A program made the position numbers and the translations under genes. The notes beneath the pieces are model-generated. The model was given only the letters and a program-made list of their open reading frames with translations, did no database searches and had not been told where the DNA came from. A stretch of DNA of 64,000 bases. It comes from Corynebacterium glaucum (GTDB lineage Bacteria; Actinomycetota; Actinomycetes; Mycobacteriales; Mycobacteriaceae). The stretch spans positions 868,001 to 932,000 of the forward strand of contig NZ_CP019688.1 in NCBI RefSeq assembly GCF_002287505.1. Direction: 5' to 3'. Of this stretch, positions 9,516 to 20,049 are shown in pieces; position 1 is the first letter of the stretch, and each line of letters begins with the position of its first letter.

Positions 9516-10877
9516 ATGAACCCACACCGCCACGCTCCCGATGAACCCACCACCCCTTCCGGTGCATTCTTGGACCAGATGGATGCCATTGTTCAGCACC
9601 GTCTGGAAACCGCAGATGCCACTTTCGAAGTTGAGTCCGGTTACTCCAACCGCGAGGCTGTGTGGGGTGAAGCGGAGGCGCGGGTGGAGAATGCGCGCGA
9701 AGATCTGGAATTCATCGTGCGGGATCTGCATGCCCACCCAGAAGAAGCGTTCCAAGAGCATCACGCGCAGACGGTGATCGCGGGCATTCTTGAACGCCAC
9801 GGTTTCGATGTACAGCGGGGCGCGCACGAAGTGGAGACCGCGCTTCGAGCTGAATGGCAAAGTGAAGAGTTTGATGCAGCCACTCACCCCACGGTGGCAG
9901 TGCTTGCTGAGTACGACGCTCTTCCCGGAATCGGCCACGCATGTGGCCACAACGTGATCGCAGCAGCGGGCGTCGGGGCCTTCCTCGGAGCAGTTGGCAG
10001 CGGTTCAGGACGCATTGTGTTCTTGGGAACTCCGGCAGAGGAGGGGCACTCCGGCAAGGAGTACATGATCCGTGGCGGGATGTTGGACGGTATCGACTGC
10101 GCAGTGATGATCCACCCATTTTCCTACGACCTCGTGTCGCATGTCTGGGTTGGTCGCCGAACTCTCACGGCCACATTCACCGGTGTCGCCGCGCACGCAT
10201 CGATGCAGCCGTACATGGGTCGCAACGCTCTGGATGCTGCGACGCTGGCATATCAAGGGTTCGGCTTGCTGCGGCAGCAGATGCCGCCCTCTGACCGCCT
10301 GCACGCCATCATTTCCGACGGAGGAGCGCGAGCCTCAATTATTCCGGAATCCACAACGCTCCAGATCTACGTTCGTTCGCTCTATACCGAAACGCTGATG
10401 GATCTGAGCAAGCGCGTTAACGACATCTTGTCCGGCGCGGCGCTGATGACGGGCACGGCGGTGGAAGTGGAGTGGGACAATCACCCGATGTCGCTTCCTG
10501 TTCGCAACAATGAGGCACTTGCCGCTCGTTGGGGTGCGACCCAGATTCGCCGCGGCCGTGGGGTGTTGCCAGGTGGCATTCTTCCCGATTCGCAGGCCGC
10601 GTCGACCGACTTCGGCAACGTTTCCTACCTCGTTCCCGGCATTCATCCAATGGTCAAGATCGCGGAGGAGGGGACGGCTCTGCACACATCAGACTTCGCT
10701 GAGGCGGCAATCTCGAGTGCCGCGTTGGATGGGGCGGTCGACGCAGCTGTGGGTCTCGCACAAGTTGTCGCTGACGTGCTAAATGATCCAGCGCTGCTGG
10801 AGGAGGCTCGGCGTGAGTTCGAGGCGGCTGGTGGCCCGGTTTCTGCTGCCGAGTTAGTGGAGCGAGCAAGCGAATAG
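9516..10877 (+). CDS. M20 family aminoacyl hydrolase (AbgB-like)
   Basis: A 453-residue metallopeptidase-fold enzyme. It shows the M20 metal-site regions (AEYDALPGIGHACGHN, GTPAEEGHSGKEYM) and a dimerisation domain with GVAAHASMQPYMGRNALDA. It resembles the AbgB/aminoacylase group that splits p-aminobenzoyl-glutamate or N-acyl amino acids. The divergent AbgT-type transporter supports that substrate class. The shared intergenic region is 126 bp. The ribosome site before ATG 9516 is weak. Confidence 0.85.
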   Translation: MNPHRHAPDEPTTPSGAFLDQMDAIVQHRLETADATFEVESGYSNREAVWGEAEARVENAREDLEFIVRDLHAHPEEAFQEHHAQTVIAGILERHGFDVQRGAHEVETALRAEWQSEEFDAATHPTVAVLAEYDALPGIGHACGHNVIAAAGVGAFLGAVGSGSGRIVFLGTPAEEGHSGKEYMIRGGMLDGIDCAVMIHPFSYDLVSHVWVGRRTLTATFTGVAAHASMQPYMGRNALDAATLAYQGFGLLRQQMPPSDRLHAIISDGGARASIIPESTTLQIYVRSLYTETLMDLSKRVNDILSGAALMTGTAVEVEWDNHPMSLPVRNNEALAARWGATQIRRGRGVLPGGILPDSQAASTDFGNVSYLVPGIHPMVKIAEEGTALHTSDFAEAAISSAALDGAVDAAVGLAQVVADVLNDPALLEEARREFEAAGGPVSAAELVERASE

Positions 10878-10895
10878 ACAGACTACGGAAAGCAA

Positions 10896-10927
10896 GCAGC
10901 CCCGGGATCCGAAAACCCCGGGGCTGC
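10896..10927. terminator. Bidirectional terminator hairpin
   Basis: GCAGCCCCGGG and CCCGGGGCTGC form an 11-bp stem around a short A-rich loop. It lies between the convergent M20 hydrolase and fumC genes and can serve both. No long T run follows on either side. Confidence 0.7.
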
Positions 10928-10966
10928 ACCGTATCTCGGCTAATCGACTAGCCGAAACCTGTAGGA

Positions 10967-12367
10967 CTAGTTGCGGTCGGTGTTGGCCATGTCGAGCACG
11001 TTGAGGCGCTTGTCCAGCTCTTCCTCGGTGAGCTTCTCGCCGTCGACAAAGCCGAGGTCGATTGTGGCCTGGCGGATGGTGATGCCCTCCTTGACCGCGT
11101 GCTTCGCAATCTTGGCTGCGTTCTCGTAGCCGATCGCAGAGTTCAGCGGGGTCACAATCGACGGAGAGGACTCAGCGAGGGTGCGCATACGCTCCTCGTT
11201 CGGCTCGATGCCGTCTACAAGGCGGGTCGCGAACTGGCGGGAGGTGTTGGCCAGCAGGCGAGCGGACTCGAGCACGTTGCGGGCCATTACCGGGATGAAC
11301 ACGTTGAGCTCGAACTGGCCCTGGGTGCCAGCGAAAGCAACCGCTGCGTCGTTGCCGATCACCTGAGCGGAAACCTGGGTGGCGGTCTCGCACAGCACAG
11401 GGTTGACCTTGCCGGGCATGATGGAGGAGCCCGGCTGCAGGTCCGGCAGGTGGATCTCGCCGATGCCTGCGAGCGGGCCGGAGCCCATCAGGCGGATGTC
11501 GTTGGCGATCTTGTACAGGGACACGGCCACGGAGCGCATTGCGCCCGAGAACTCGACGAGGCCGTCGCGGTTGGCCTGCGCCTCGAAGTGGTTCTTCGCC
11601 TCGGAGAGCTGCTCGACGCCGGTGAGCTTCTTCAGCTCCTCGGTGACCTTGCCGCCGAACTCGGCCGGGGTGTTGATGCCGGTGCCCACAGCGGTGCCGC
11701 CGATAGCCAGCTCGCCGAGGTGCACAAGCGTGTTCTCAACGCGCTCGATACCCAGCTCGATCTGGCGGGCGTAGCCGGAGAACTCCTGGCCCAGGGTGAC
11801 CGGGGTGGCGTCCATAAGGTGGGTGCGGCCGGACTTGACCACGTCGTGCCATTCCTTGGCCTTCTTGTCCAGAGACTCGTGGAGCACCTTCAGCGCCGGG
11901 ATGAGGTCCTCGACGGCAGCCTCGGTAGCGGCGACGTGGGTTGCAGTGGGGAAGGTGTCGTTGGAGGACTGGCCCATGTTCACGTGGTCGTTCGGGTGGA
12001 CCTCAATACCGTTAGCCTTCGCAATAGAGGCGATGACCTCGTTGGTGTTCATGTTCGAGGAGGTGCCTGAACCGGTCTGGAACACGTCGATCGGGAACTG
12101 GTCATCGTGCTGGCCGTCCGCGATCTCCTTCGCGGCAGCGATAATGGCGTCAGCCCTCTCCGCGTCAAGGTTGCCCAGGTCCTTGTTCACCTGTGCACAC
12201 GCCGCCTTGAGCAGGCCGAGCGCGCGGATCTGTTGAGCTTCCAGGCCGCGGCCCGAGATGGGGAAGTTCTCCACCGCGCGCTGGGTCTGTGCGCGCCACA
12301 GCGCGTCAACGGGGACCTTGACCTCGCCCATGGTGTCGTGCTCAATGCGGTATTCCTGATCAGCCAT
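10967..12367 (-). CDS. fumC: Fumarate hydratase class II
   Basis: This TCA-cycle enzyme interconverts fumarate and malate. The superfamily signature [11 protein letters not shown] is present, as are [21 protein letters not shown] and [14 protein letters not shown]. The length of about 466 residues is normal. ATG at 12367 is preferred over ATG 12373, because AAAGGA overlaps the upstream ATG and lies 5 bases before the second one. The gene is monocistronic, divergent from a CPBP protease. Confidence 0.97.
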   Translation of the reverse strand: MADQEYRIEHDTMGEVKVPVDALWRAQTQRAVENFPISGRGLEAQQIRALGLLKAACAQVNKDLGNLDAERADAIIAAAKEIADGQHDDQFPIDVFQTGSGTSSNMNTNEVIASIAKANGIEVHPNDHVNMGQSSNDTFPTATHVAATEAAVEDLIPALKVLHESLDKKAKEWHDVVKSGRTHLMDATPVTLGQEFSGYARQIELGIERVENTLVHLGELAIGGTAVGTGINTPAEFGGKVTEELKKLTGVEQLSEAKNHFEAQANRDGLVEFSGAMRSVAVSLYKIANDIRLMGSGPLAGIGEIHLPDLQPGSSIMPGKVNPVLCETATQVSAQVIGNDAAVAFAGTQGQFELNVFIPVMARNVLESARLLANTSRQFATRLVDGIEPNEERMRTLAESSPSIVTPLNSAIGYENAAKIAKHAVKEGITIRQATIDLGFVDGEKLTEEELDKRLNVLDMANTDRN

Positions 12368-12456
12368 GATCATCCTTTTCGTGCTCGAATGTAGGGTGTA
12401 GTGCCGTTAGCGATTATGCCCGATTCTGAGACCCGAAGAGGCTTTAAGAAGCGACC

Positions 12457-13146
12457 ATGACCCATCTCACGCCCCCGACGGCGAAGGACGCCCTCGTCGC
12501 AGTCGCCGCGAACACAGCAGTCTATGTGCTCCTGGGACTCCAGGGGCTCGCAATGATCAAATTGGAAATCCCGCGGACGGTGGTGGTGGTCGCCCTGTCG
12601 GTGGCTATTGTGGTCTCCCTCGTGGTTCCCACCTGGCTTTTGATCCGCTACATGCGCGGCCGCGGGCTCGAACTCGGGTTTACGCCCCTGGGACGGGACG
12701 GCTGGCACCTGCTGTGGCGCATCCCGGTGCTCATTCTCGCTGCCGGGATTGCCACTGGGGCGGTTGCGCCGTTGCTCGGCCTCCAGCCGGATCCGGACAC
12801 TGCGACGGAGTCCATTGCCGGGGACGCCACGAACGCGTTGCCGATTGTGCTGGTGCTTGCCGGGTACCTGTTGCTGGGCCCGTTCATCGAGGAAATTGTG
12901 TTCCGGCGCGTGCTGCTGAACTACTTCGACACGCTGATGCCGGCGTGGGTGAGCATCGTGCTCTCTGCTCTGATCTTCGGGCTGGTGCACCTCGCGCCCC
13001 AGGCGATCATCTACACCTTCTTCTACGGCATTGGGTTGGCGTGGCTGGCGCGCTTGCACTGCGGGATCACCGGCAGCTTCATTGCGCACCTGGCGAACAA
13101 CGCGGTGGCCAGCCTGGGCGTATTCGCCGCGTTGTTCGCGCTGTAG
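12457..13146 (+). CDS. CPBP family intramembrane metalloprotease
   Basis: A 229-residue protein with about six membrane segments and the CAAX/bacteriocin-processing signature: EEIVFRR, FGLVH and HLANN, which supply the catalytic Glu and metal-binding His residues. Such proteins act in the membrane, and their substrates in corynebacteria are not known. It is convergent with glpX, with a gap of about 20 bp. Confidence 0.85.
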   Translation: MTHLTPPTAKDALVAVAANTAVYVLLGLQGLAMIKLEIPRTVVVVALSVAIVVSLVVPTWLLIRYMRGRGLELGFTPLGRDGWHLLWRIPVLILAAGIATGAVAPLLGLQPDPDTATESIAGDATNALPIVLVLAGYLLLGPFIEEIVFRRVLLNYFDTLMPAWVSIVLSALIFGLVHLAPQAIIYTFFYGIGLAWLARLHCGITGSFIAHLANNAVASLGVFAALFAL

Positions 13147-13166
13147 AGGGGCCCAGCATTCCGTAG

Positions 13167-14180
13167 CTATTTGCTCGGCTCGGAGTAGTCCACAACGGAG
13201 TACTCTTGCAGCTTCGCCAGCTTGTGAATGGACTCGACGTAGCGCACCGTGCCGGACTTTGAACGCATGACCAAAGAGCGGGTGGTCGCACCGTTCTTGC
13301 GGTAAGAAACACCTCGCAGCATGTCGCCGTTGGTCACGCCGGTGGCTGCGAAGTAGCAGTTGTCAGACGTCACTAGGTCGTCGAGCAGTAGCACGCGATC
13401 CAAGTCGTGGCCCGCCGCCAAGACCGCCTCGCGCTCCGCGTCGCTCTGTGGAGCCAGCTGGCCCTGAATCTCGCCGCCGAGGCACTTCATCGCACACGCC
13501 ACGACGACACCCTCCGGGGTGCCGCCGACACCCATCGCAATATCGATGGAGTTGGTGTCCTGCGCCGCCGCAATTGCGCCGGCCACGTCGCCGTCCATAA
13601 TGAAGCGGACCTTTGCGCCGGCCGCACGAATGTCGTCGACAAGCTGTTTGTGCCGCGGGCGATCCAGCACGACAACGGTGACATCGGCCGGCTTGATGCC
13701 CTTCGCGTTCGCGACCGCCTTGATGTTCTCCGCAACCGGGGCGGTGATGTCGATTGTGCCCTTCGCTTCTGCGCCGACGGCGATCTTGTTCATGTAGAAC
13801 GCGTCGGTTGGCACGAACATGGAGCCGCGGTCCGCAGCGGCGATCACAGAAATCGCGTTCGGGCGGCCCTCAGCCATCAGACGAGTGCCATCGACCGGGT
13901 CAACCGCAAGGTCCACCTGCGCCCCCTGGCCGTTACCCACCTGCTCGCCGTTGAACAGCATGGGGGCCTCGTCCTTTTCGCCCTCGCCGATCACGATGAC
14001 GCCGTCCATGTTCACCGAGTTGATCATCTTGCGCATCGCGTCCACCGCGGCGCCGTCGCCCTCGTTCTTCTTCCCGCGACCCACCCAGCGGCCAGAGGCG
14101 AGCGCTGCCGCCTCCGTCACGCGGACAAGCTCCATCGCAAGGTTGCGGTCCGGGAAGTATTCGCTCTGCGGGTCAGTCAT
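13167..14180 (-). CDS. glpX: Fructose-1,6-bisphosphatase class II
   Basis: This gluconeogenic phosphatase converts fructose-1,6-bisphosphate to fructose-6-phosphate. Visible motifs are [12 protein letters not shown], the metal site [13 protein letters not shown] and [10 protein letters not shown]. The start at ATG 14180 has AGGAGG nine bases upstream. A longer frame to 14258 lacks such a site and adds non-conserved residues. The resulting 337 residues match the family. This is the sole FBPase type expected in actinobacteria. Confidence 0.95.
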   Translation of the reverse strand: MTDPQSEYFPDRNLAMELVRVTEAAALASGRWVGRGKKNEGDGAAVDAMRKMINSVNMDGVIVIGEGEKDEAPMLFNGEQVGNGQGAQVDLAVDPVDGTRLMAEGRPNAISVIAAADRGSMFVPTDAFYMNKIAVGAEAKGTIDITAPVAENIKAVANAKGIKPADVTVVVLDRPRHKQLVDDIRAAGAKVRFIMDGDVAGAIAAAQDTNSIDIAMGVGGTPEGVVVACAMKCLGGEIQGQLAPQSDAEREAVLAAGHDLDRVLLLDDLVTSDNCYFAATGVTNGDMLRGVSYRKNGATTRSLVMRSKSGTVRYVESIHKLAKLQEYSVVDYSEPSK

Positions 14181-14325
14181 TGAACAGGGCCTCCTGAAGG
14201 CGGGTTGCAGTTTTGTCGTACGACTTTGTGTCCGTGTGGCAAGCAGGCCACAGCACACCCCTCATTCTGGCACTTTCTGCCGCGCGAAAGCGGGGGTTTC
14301 ACACCATAAAAGGGGAGGGGAAAGC

Positions 14326-14362
14326 AAGAGGCGCCGCCAGCAAACTTTTGCTTGACGACGCC
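14326..14362 (-). terminator. Terminator after the mycolyltransferase gene
   Basis: GAGGCG and CGCCTC enclose an inner imperfect stem (CAAGCAAA with TTTGCTGG). On the minus strand it is followed by a TTGCTTT run. It lies between the mycolyltransferase stop and the glpX start. Confidence 0.6.
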
Positions 14363-14405
14363 TCCGTCGACCCCAAGGGGCCGAACTGGTAGGAATTACG
14401 TAGTG

Positions 14406-15851
14406 CTAGAACAGCGCAGGACGGATGTGCGTCCACGCATCCTCGAGCTCCACACGGAAGATCTCCCAGTTGTGGGTACCACGATCACGGTAAACCACCT
14501 TCTGGTGGCGCATGCCGGCCTTCTTCATGGCCTTGTCCAGCTTCTGGGTGCTCTCGTAAGCGAGGACCTCCATCATGGAGCCCATTGCCAGGCCACGGGT
14601 GGTGGCATCGGAGTAGTACTGGTTCAGGTAGAGGCCGCCAGTTGCTGCGACAAGGTAGACCGCCTGGTTACGCAGGCCGTACGGGTTGAGGGTGATGTCG
14701 TGGCGGCGCCACTCGGTGCTGCCGTACGGGCCCCACATGTTGTCCACGTTGGCGCCGCGCGAACCCGGAACGAACTGCATAGCCTGGCGCCCATTGGTGT
14801 CCATCGTGGAGTAGTAGCCGGACAGGCCGATAACTGCGTTGAACTTGTCCGGGTGGCGGTTTGCGATGTTCATCGCGCCGGTCGCGCCCATCGACAGACC
14901 CGCGATCGCGCGCTTGCCGTTGGAGTTGATGTCCGGCTGAGCGTCCAGCAGCGGCAGGAACTCCTGGGTGATGAAGGTCTCCCACTTCTGGCGGCCAAGA
15001 ACCGGGTCGTCGTTGACCCAGTCGGTGTACCAGGTTGCCTCTGCGTCAAGCGGGAAGACGACGGTGACGTTCTCATTGCCGAGCACGCGGTCGAAATCGG
15101 TACCGCTCCACTCGCGCAGCCAGCCGGAGTAGGTCGGTGCCGGCAGACCGTCGAGCATGACCAGGGTCGGAGCCGGCTCACCGGTCGGCTGCGGCAGGCG
15201 GACATCGACGGTGATGTTGCGACCCATCGACGGCGACGCGACGGTCCAGCGCTCCAGGCGGCGCTCCTCTGAGCGTGGGTAGATCGTGGCGGGCTCGCGG
15301 GAGACCAGCGAGACAGAAGTGATAGAGGTGTCGATCGGGTACGGGAAGTTTGCCGGCGGCTCCTGGAAGTCCTTCAGAAGCTGAGTGCTCTGGCTCCCGA
15401 ACACGCCACCGAGGATGCGCAGCAGGGTAAGAGAAATGAACGGCAGCTGGCTGAACTCGTACAGCAGGGTACGACCAATGTCAGCAGGCTGGGTGTTCGA
15501 GTTGTTGGAACGAGAGAAACGGGAACCGGAGGTGCGCTTCTCGGCGGTACGAGACTCCGAATTCTGCGAGCGAGTCGGCTTCGCTGCAGGGCTTGCTGCG
15601 GAAGGCTGGGCCGGTGCCGGCTGGGCCGCTTCGGGTTGTGCGGGTGCGGCGTCTGCTGGAGCAGCGTCGGCTGCTTCCGGCTGGATTGGTGCGCCTTCTT
15701 CCACGTCCAGCTGCGCTGCAGGCTGGGCAGGGGAGGCATCGACGTTCGGGGTGGCGGGTTCCTGGGCACTTACGGCGGGGACAGTGGCGAGGGGCAGCGA
15801 GAGTGAGGCGGCCGTGGCAAGCGCGACGAGCCGGCGACGAGAATTCTGCAT
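14406..15851 (-). CDS. Secreted mycolyltransferase (antigen 85 type)
   Basis: A 481-residue exported esterase-fold enzyme that moves corynomycolate from trehalose monomycolate to acceptors in the cell envelope. It has a signal peptide ending near AVSAQ, a long Ala/Pro/Glu-rich linker to about residue 100, and an alpha/beta hydrolase domain. The nucleophile motif is GLSMGATG, and the catalytic His is in RGTHNWEIFR. It identifies the host as a mycolate-bearing genus. It stands alone, with a terminator downstream. Confidence 0.92.
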   Translation of the reverse strand: MQNSRRRLVALATAASLSLPLATVPAVSAQEPATPNVDASPAQPAAQLDVEEGAPIQPEAADAAPADAAPAQPEAAQPAPAQPSAASPAAKPTRSQNSESRTAEKRTSGSRFSRSNNSNTQPADIGRTLLYEFSQLPFISLTLLRILGGVFGSQSTQLLKDFQEPPANFPYPIDTSITSVSLVSREPATIYPRSEERRLERWTVASPSMGRNITVDVRLPQPTGEPAPTLVMLDGLPAPTYSGWLREWSGTDFDRVLGNENVTVVFPLDAEATWYTDWVNDDPVLGRQKWETFITQEFLPLLDAQPDINSNGKRAIAGLSMGATGAMNIANRHPDKFNAVIGLSGYYSTMDTNGRQAMQFVPGSRGANVDNMWGPYGSTEWRRHDITLNPYGLRNQAVYLVAATGGLYLNQYYSDATTRGLAMGSMMEVLAYESTQKLDKAMKKAGMRHQKVVYRDRGTHNWEIFRVELEDAWTHIRPALF

Positions 15852-15959
15852 GCGAGAATCTTATAACGAACTGAAAACAAATATGTAGTTACCTCAGTAC
15901 ATTTAAAACGTGCTGTGGATAACCGCTGTATATGCCCTGTATGGGCTGACTCCGTGGTC

Positions 15960-16607
15960 ATGGCGCGTGACGCGTCCAACGGTGCGGCAACTGCCCAAAT
16001 TGACCATCGTGCGATACTGGAGCGCGTGGCTCAGAACAGCAAACCGCGTGTGTTCCAAGACGGCCGTGACATGTTTTTCAATGTCACGGTCGTGGTCGTG
16101 CTGATGCTGATTGGGGTGGGTGCCACCGGGTTGTGCACTTACAATCCGGGACGGCCGGAACAAGGGCCGGTGCAAGAGGTCGACGCTAGAACTTTCCTTG
16201 AGCTGGAAGCTCGAGCGGTGGATTTTCCCGTCCGCTACCCGGAGATGCCCGAAGGATGGGTGACCAACTCCGCTCGGCGCAGCGTGGTTGATCAACAGCC
16301 GGCGCCAGTGGTGGGTTGGGTCACGCCCGACGGCGGATTTCTTCAGCTGACGCAGACCGGGGCTGACCTGGAGACAGCGATCGAGGCACAGGACAGCCAG
16401 CCTCGTCCGCATGAAAGCTCCGTGGACATCGAGGGTGTTACCGCGCGGGTCTTGCGCGGAGATGACTCGGACGTCCGGCCGATCTGGGCCGTTGATGCCG
16501 GAGATGCCCGGTGGGTGCTCACCGGGGCCGGCACGGACGATGAGTTTCGTGCGCTCATCGCTGCGACGCTCGCTGCGAACCCGATCAACGCTGAAGCTGC
16601 GCGGTAA
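15960..16607 (+). CDS. DUF4245 family membrane protein
   Basis: A 215-residue protein with a cytoplasmic N-terminus, one membrane segment (MFFNVTVVVVLMLIGVGATGL) and an extracytoplasmic domain (FPVRYPEMPEGWVTNSARR, then a final RALIAATLAANP-like helix) that fits DUF4245. Function is unknown. In actinobacteria it commonly lies next to xseA/xseB and glpX, as here. An in-frame GTG at 15954 and ATG at 15915 are alternative starts. Confidence 0.75.
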   Translation: MARDASNGAATAQIDHRAILERVAQNSKPRVFQDGRDMFFNVTVVVVLMLIGVGATGLCTYNPGRPEQGPVQEVDARTFLELEARAVDFPVRYPEMPEGWVTNSARRSVVDQQPAPVVGWVTPDGGFLQLTQTGADLETAIEAQDSQPRPHESSVDIEGVTARVLRGDDSDVRPIWAVDAGDARWVLTGAGTDDEFRALIAATLAANPINAEAAR

Positions 16608-16640
16608 GTTAAACCGTGCCGCCGGGGCGTGGGTTGGGAA

Positions 16641-16916
16641 TTATTCGGCGTCCTCGGAGGTAGTCTGCGCTTCCTCGCGCTCACCGATCACGGCCTCAAC
16701 GCGCTGGGCAGCGCCCTGCAACAATACTTCGCAGCGTTTGGCCAGCGCTTCGCCACGCTCCCAGTACTTGAGCGATTCGTCAAGGCTCATCTGCCCCAGT
16801 TCGAGGATCTTCACCGTCTCTACCAGCTCGGCGCGCGCCTGCTCGTAGCTCAGCGTCTCTGGGTCTGGAAATGCGTTTGCGCCAGCCTGGCCTGCGCCGA
16901 ATGTGTTCTCTGCCAT
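16641..16916 (-). CDS. xseB: Exodeoxyribonuclease VII small subunit
   Basis: A 91-residue helical protein with the XseB pattern ([41 protein letters not shown]). It joins XseA to form exonuclease VII, which degrades single-stranded DNA from both ends. ATG at 16916 is preceded by GGGAGA about nine bases upstream, better than the TTG six bases further out. It follows xseA with a 67-bp gap. Confidence 0.93.
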   Translation of the reverse strand: MAENTFGAGQAGANAFPDPETLSYEQARAELVETVKILELGQMSLDESLKYWERGEALAKRCEVLLQGAAQRVEAVIGEREEAQTTSEDAE

Positions 16917-16983
16917 TTTCAATTTCTCCCTGGTTCAGTCAGTGTTTTTGCGAAAGTTTGTCGAAAAGTTGGTTGTGTGCGGC

Positions 16984-18288
16984 CTAGTCTGCGCGGCTGA
17001 CACCCATCGACGCTGCGGAGATGGAGCCGTCCCCGACACGCACCCTCAGCTGCGAGCCAGGCGGGGACTGTTCGATGCTGGTCACTACCTCAGGTTCGCG
17101 ACCATCGCGCGGCAGCACCTGGACGACTGCGTAACCCCGCGCCAACGTCGCTGACGGACCAAGAGTTGCCACCTGCGCGCGTAAGGATGCGACCAAGGCG
17201 CTTTGTTGCTGCACGGTCAGCGAGATCTCCCGACGCATTCGCTGGGTCTCCCGAGAGATTTCCTCGCTGCGCTGCGTGATCGCTGCAAGCGGGTTCGCAA
17301 GCGCGGGGCGTGAGCGCATGTTCTGCAGCCCGTGGGATTCGCGTTGGACCCAGCCGCGCAATGCGGCCGCACTGCGGTTTCGCATTTCCGCCACCCAGGC
17401 CAACTGCTCGGCGACATCCGGCACAACGCGTTTTGCCGCATCGGTTGGTGTGGCGGCGCGCACGTCGGCCACGTTGTCGAGCACCGGGTTGTCCGGTTCG
17501 TGCCCGATCGCTGACACCACCGGCGTGCCTGCTGATGCGACCGCCCGCTGCAATGCCTCCTCAGAGAATGGCAAAAGATCCTCTACTGAACCTCCGCCAC
17601 GGGCGATGATGATGACATCTACCTCGGGATCGCGGTCCAACCGCTCCAGTGCCGCGATAACCTCAGGGACCGTGCGAGGGCCCTGGACGGCAGTGTTGAT
17701 GACTTCGAACCTCACGCCGGGCCAACGCCCGCGCGCCACGCTCAGTACATCGCGTTCCGCAGCCGAGCCCTTGCCGGTGATCAAGCCGATCTTGTTCGGC
17801 AGGTAGGGGATAGGGCGCTTGCGTTCCGGCGCAAACAATCCCTCTGCAGCCAGTTTGCGGCGCAGTTCCTCAATGCGTGCGAGCAGCTCACCTGCGCCCA
17901 CGTGTCGGATCTCGCTGACCCGCATAGAGAACGAACCGCGTTTAGTGAAGAAGTTCGGCTTGCCGTGCACTACCACGTGGTCACCGTCGCGTGGTGGGCT
18001 GGGCATCGAGGTGAGTAGGCGTGTGTCCGCGATAAGCTCCACGCTTGCTTCCGCCTGGGTGTCGCGCAGGGTGAGGTAGGAGAAACTCCACGTTGGTTTC
18101 GTGTTGACTTGGGTGAGCTGGCCCTCCACCCACAGCCAGCCGAGGCGCTCGATCCAGCCCTTCACGCTGGTGTTGAGCTTGGACACGCTCCAGGGTTGGT
18201 CCGCGGAACTCCTGGAGCCAGCAGGGTTGTCAGTCTGGTTGCTTGCCTGCGTCACCATCATCTCCTTCGCTGTGTCTTCCCACGCCAT
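16984..18288 (-). CDS. xseA: Exodeoxyribonuclease VII large subunit
   Basis: A 434-residue protein with an N-terminal OB-fold ([19 protein letters not shown]), the catalytic region ([55 protein letters not shown]) and a long coiled coil before the C-terminal ARGYAVV segment. ATG 18288 has GAAGG six bases upstream. An internal GTG at 18255 is also preceded by AAGGAG. It is co-directional with xseB and divergent from ispH. Confidence 0.95.
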   Translation of the reverse strand: MAWEDTAKEMMVTQASNQTDNPAGSRSSADQPWSVSKLNTSVKGWIERLGWLWVEGQLTQVNTKPTWSFSYLTLRDTQAEASVELIADTRLLTSMPSPPRDGDHVVVHGKPNFFTKRGSFSMRVSEIRHVGAGELLARIEELRRKLAAEGLFAPERKRPIPYLPNKIGLITGKGSAAERDVLSVARGRWPGVRFEVINTAVQGPRTVPEVIAALERLDRDPEVDVIIIARGGGSVEDLLPFSEEALQRAVASAGTPVVSAIGHEPDNPVLDNVADVRAATPTDAAKRVVPDVAEQLAWVAEMRNRSAAALRGWVQRESHGLQNMRSRPALANPLAAITQRSEEISRETQRMRREISLTVQQQSALVASLRAQVATLGPSATLARGYAVVQVLPRDGREPEVVTSIEQSPPGSQLRVRVGDGSISAASMGVSRAD

Positions 18289-18386
18289 GTCACGCCTTCA
18301 AGAGTCTTCAACAATAGGCGAAAGTGCCGCGTCTGGGCGCTGCCGGTTTCTAGGGTTTTAGACGCAACTTCGGTAGGGTCGGTTCC

Positions 18387-19343
18387 ATGACTGATCAGGG
18401 TAAGACTGTTCTTCTGGCCGCGCCGCGCGGCTACTGCGCTGGCGTTGACCGCGCGGTGGAGACCGTAGAAAAAGCTCTGGAAAAGTACGGTGCACCGATC
18501 TACGTTCGCAAGGAAATCGTGCACAACAAATACGTGGTGCGCACCTTGGAGGACCAGGGTGTCATTTTCGTGGAGGAGAACGAGGAGGTTCCGGAAGGAT
18601 CCCATGTCGTGTTCTCGGCCCACGGTGTCTCTCCCGCGGTCCGCGAGTCTGCGGTGCAGCGAAACCTTTTGACCCTCGACGCCTCGTGCCCGTTGGTAAC
18701 TAAGGTGCACAATGAGGCCAAACGCTTCGCTCGCGATGGCTACCAGATCCTTCTCATCGGCCATGAGGGCCACGAGGAAGTCGAGGGCACGTCCGGCGAA
18801 GCGCCGGAAGTAACCCACCTTGTCGACGGAGTTGAAGGCGTCGAGGCTCTGCCGGAGTTCGCGCCTGACCAGAAACTCGTTTGGCTCAGCCAAACGACGC
18901 TGAGTGTGGACGAGACGATGGAGATCGTCGCCAAACTGAAGGAGCGCTTCCCACACCTGCAGGATCCGCCGAGTGATGACATTTGCTACGCCACGCAAAA
19001 CCGCCAGGCAGCGGTGAAGAACATCGCACCGCGCTGCGATCTCGTCATTGTGGTTGGATCGCAAAACTCGTCGAACTCAAAGCGCCTCGTCGAGGTGGCT
19101 CTTGAAGCGGGCGCCAAAGATTCCCACCTCGTGGATTACGCCCACCAGATCGATGAAGCCTGGCTCGAGGGTGTGGAAACCGTGGGGCTGACATCAGGCG
19201 CTTCAGTGCCGGAGATCCTCGTCCAGCAAGTTGTGGCACACCTTGATGAGCGTGGCTTTACCAACGTGGAGGAAGTTACCACCACCGTAGAGACCATCAC
19301 GTTCGCTCTCCCGCGCGATCTGCGCGTGCCGGCAAAACCGTAG
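18387..19343 (+). CDS. ispH: 4-hydroxy-3-methylbut-2-enyl diphosphate reductase
   Basis: The last enzyme of the MEP isoprenoid pathway, carrying an iron-sulphur cluster. Conserved cysteines occur in [26 protein letters not shown] and [11 protein letters not shown], and the HGVSP and SQNSSNS motifs are present. The length of 318 residues is normal. TAGGGT at 18374-18379 lies only 7 bases before the ATG, so the transcript may be leaderless. Confidence 0.97.
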   Translation: MTDQGKTVLLAAPRGYCAGVDRAVETVEKALEKYGAPIYVRKEIVHNKYVVRTLEDQGVIFVEENEEVPEGSHVVFSAHGVSPAVRESAVQRNLLTLDASCPLVTKVHNEAKRFARDGYQILLIGHEGHEEVEGTSGEAPEVTHLVDGVEGVEALPEFAPDQKLVWLSQTTLSVDETMEIVAKLKERFPHLQDPPSDDICYATQNRQAAVKNIAPRCDLVIVVGSQNSSNSKRLVEVALEAGAKDSHLVDYAHQIDEAWLEGVETVGLTSGASVPEILVQQVVAHLDERGFTNVEEVTTTVETITFALPRDLRVPAKP

Positions 19344-19357
19344 GGCGGAAACAGTAA

Positions 19358-20008
19358 CTAGTCAGTGTAGAGGTCGTCGCCGAGGCGATTGACCACGCGC
19401 GTCGAGCCGCCGCCTCGTGAAGATCTCGCGCGGGAGCTGCGCTCTCGCTCTCGGCTGACAAGTTCTTGCACCGAAACCGAGCGTGAGCGCTCGCGTGCCC
19501 TGCGCCCCTCAATGTTGGTGCGGCGGTTGCTCTCCGACGTGCGGCTGCGCTCTGCGGTTTCGCGCTCAAGAAGAGCGTCGTTTTGCCGTTTGATCAGGCG
19601 AATGCGTACCCAGCCGATGAGGATCGCGCCGAGGGTGACCGCGGCCAAGACCGGAAACAGCTCGACGAGCGGGTAGACAACCAGGAGCTGGGCGGCTCGC
19701 GAAGATGTCCCTCCTGTAGCGAGCTGATCCCGCGACAGTAAGTAACCGACAGAGACCACTGCAACTACAAAGAGCGGGGGCGCAGTTGCCACGGTGAGGA
19801 AGATGCCGCGCGGGTTCACAACCGTTGTCGTGATGATCACGGCTGCGGCGAATAGCGCCAAGAGTGGCCAGCCGATGTAGCCGGCCCAAACGGCGATGAG
19901 GGCTCCGGTGAACAGGGCCGCGAAGTTAATGCCAATCGCCGAACCTGTCGGCAAACCAACGAACGTGGTCGTTGACGCGTGGCGGGTTCGGTTCGACGTT
20001 TGGGACAC
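19358..20008 (-). CDS. DUF6542 membrane protein
   Basis: A 216-residue protein with about four membrane segments in residues 17-135 and a very basic Arg/Ser-rich tail rich in RERERSSRAR-type repeats, which probably lies in the cytoplasm. This matches the DUF6542 family found beside ispH in corynebacteria. The start is GTG. Function is unknown. It is convergent with ispH. Confidence 0.75.
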   Translation of the reverse strand: MSQTSNRTRHASTTTFVGLPTGSAIGINFAALFTGALIAVWAGYIGWPLLALFAAAVIITTTVVNPRGIFLTVATAPPLFVVAVVSVGYLLSRDQLATGGTSSRAAQLLVVYPLVELFPVLAAVTLGAILIGWVRIRLIKRQNDALLERETAERSRTSESNRRTNIEGRRARERSRSVSVQELVSRERERSSRARSSRGGGSTRVVNRLGDDLYTD

Positions 20009-20049
20009 GCTGAAAGAGTTTACCCCTCAGCCAAGTCTCAACCACCGAT

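Noticed and set aside
11099-12070. Open frame antisense to fumC
   Set aside because: The fumC strand has all signature motifs; this frame has none.
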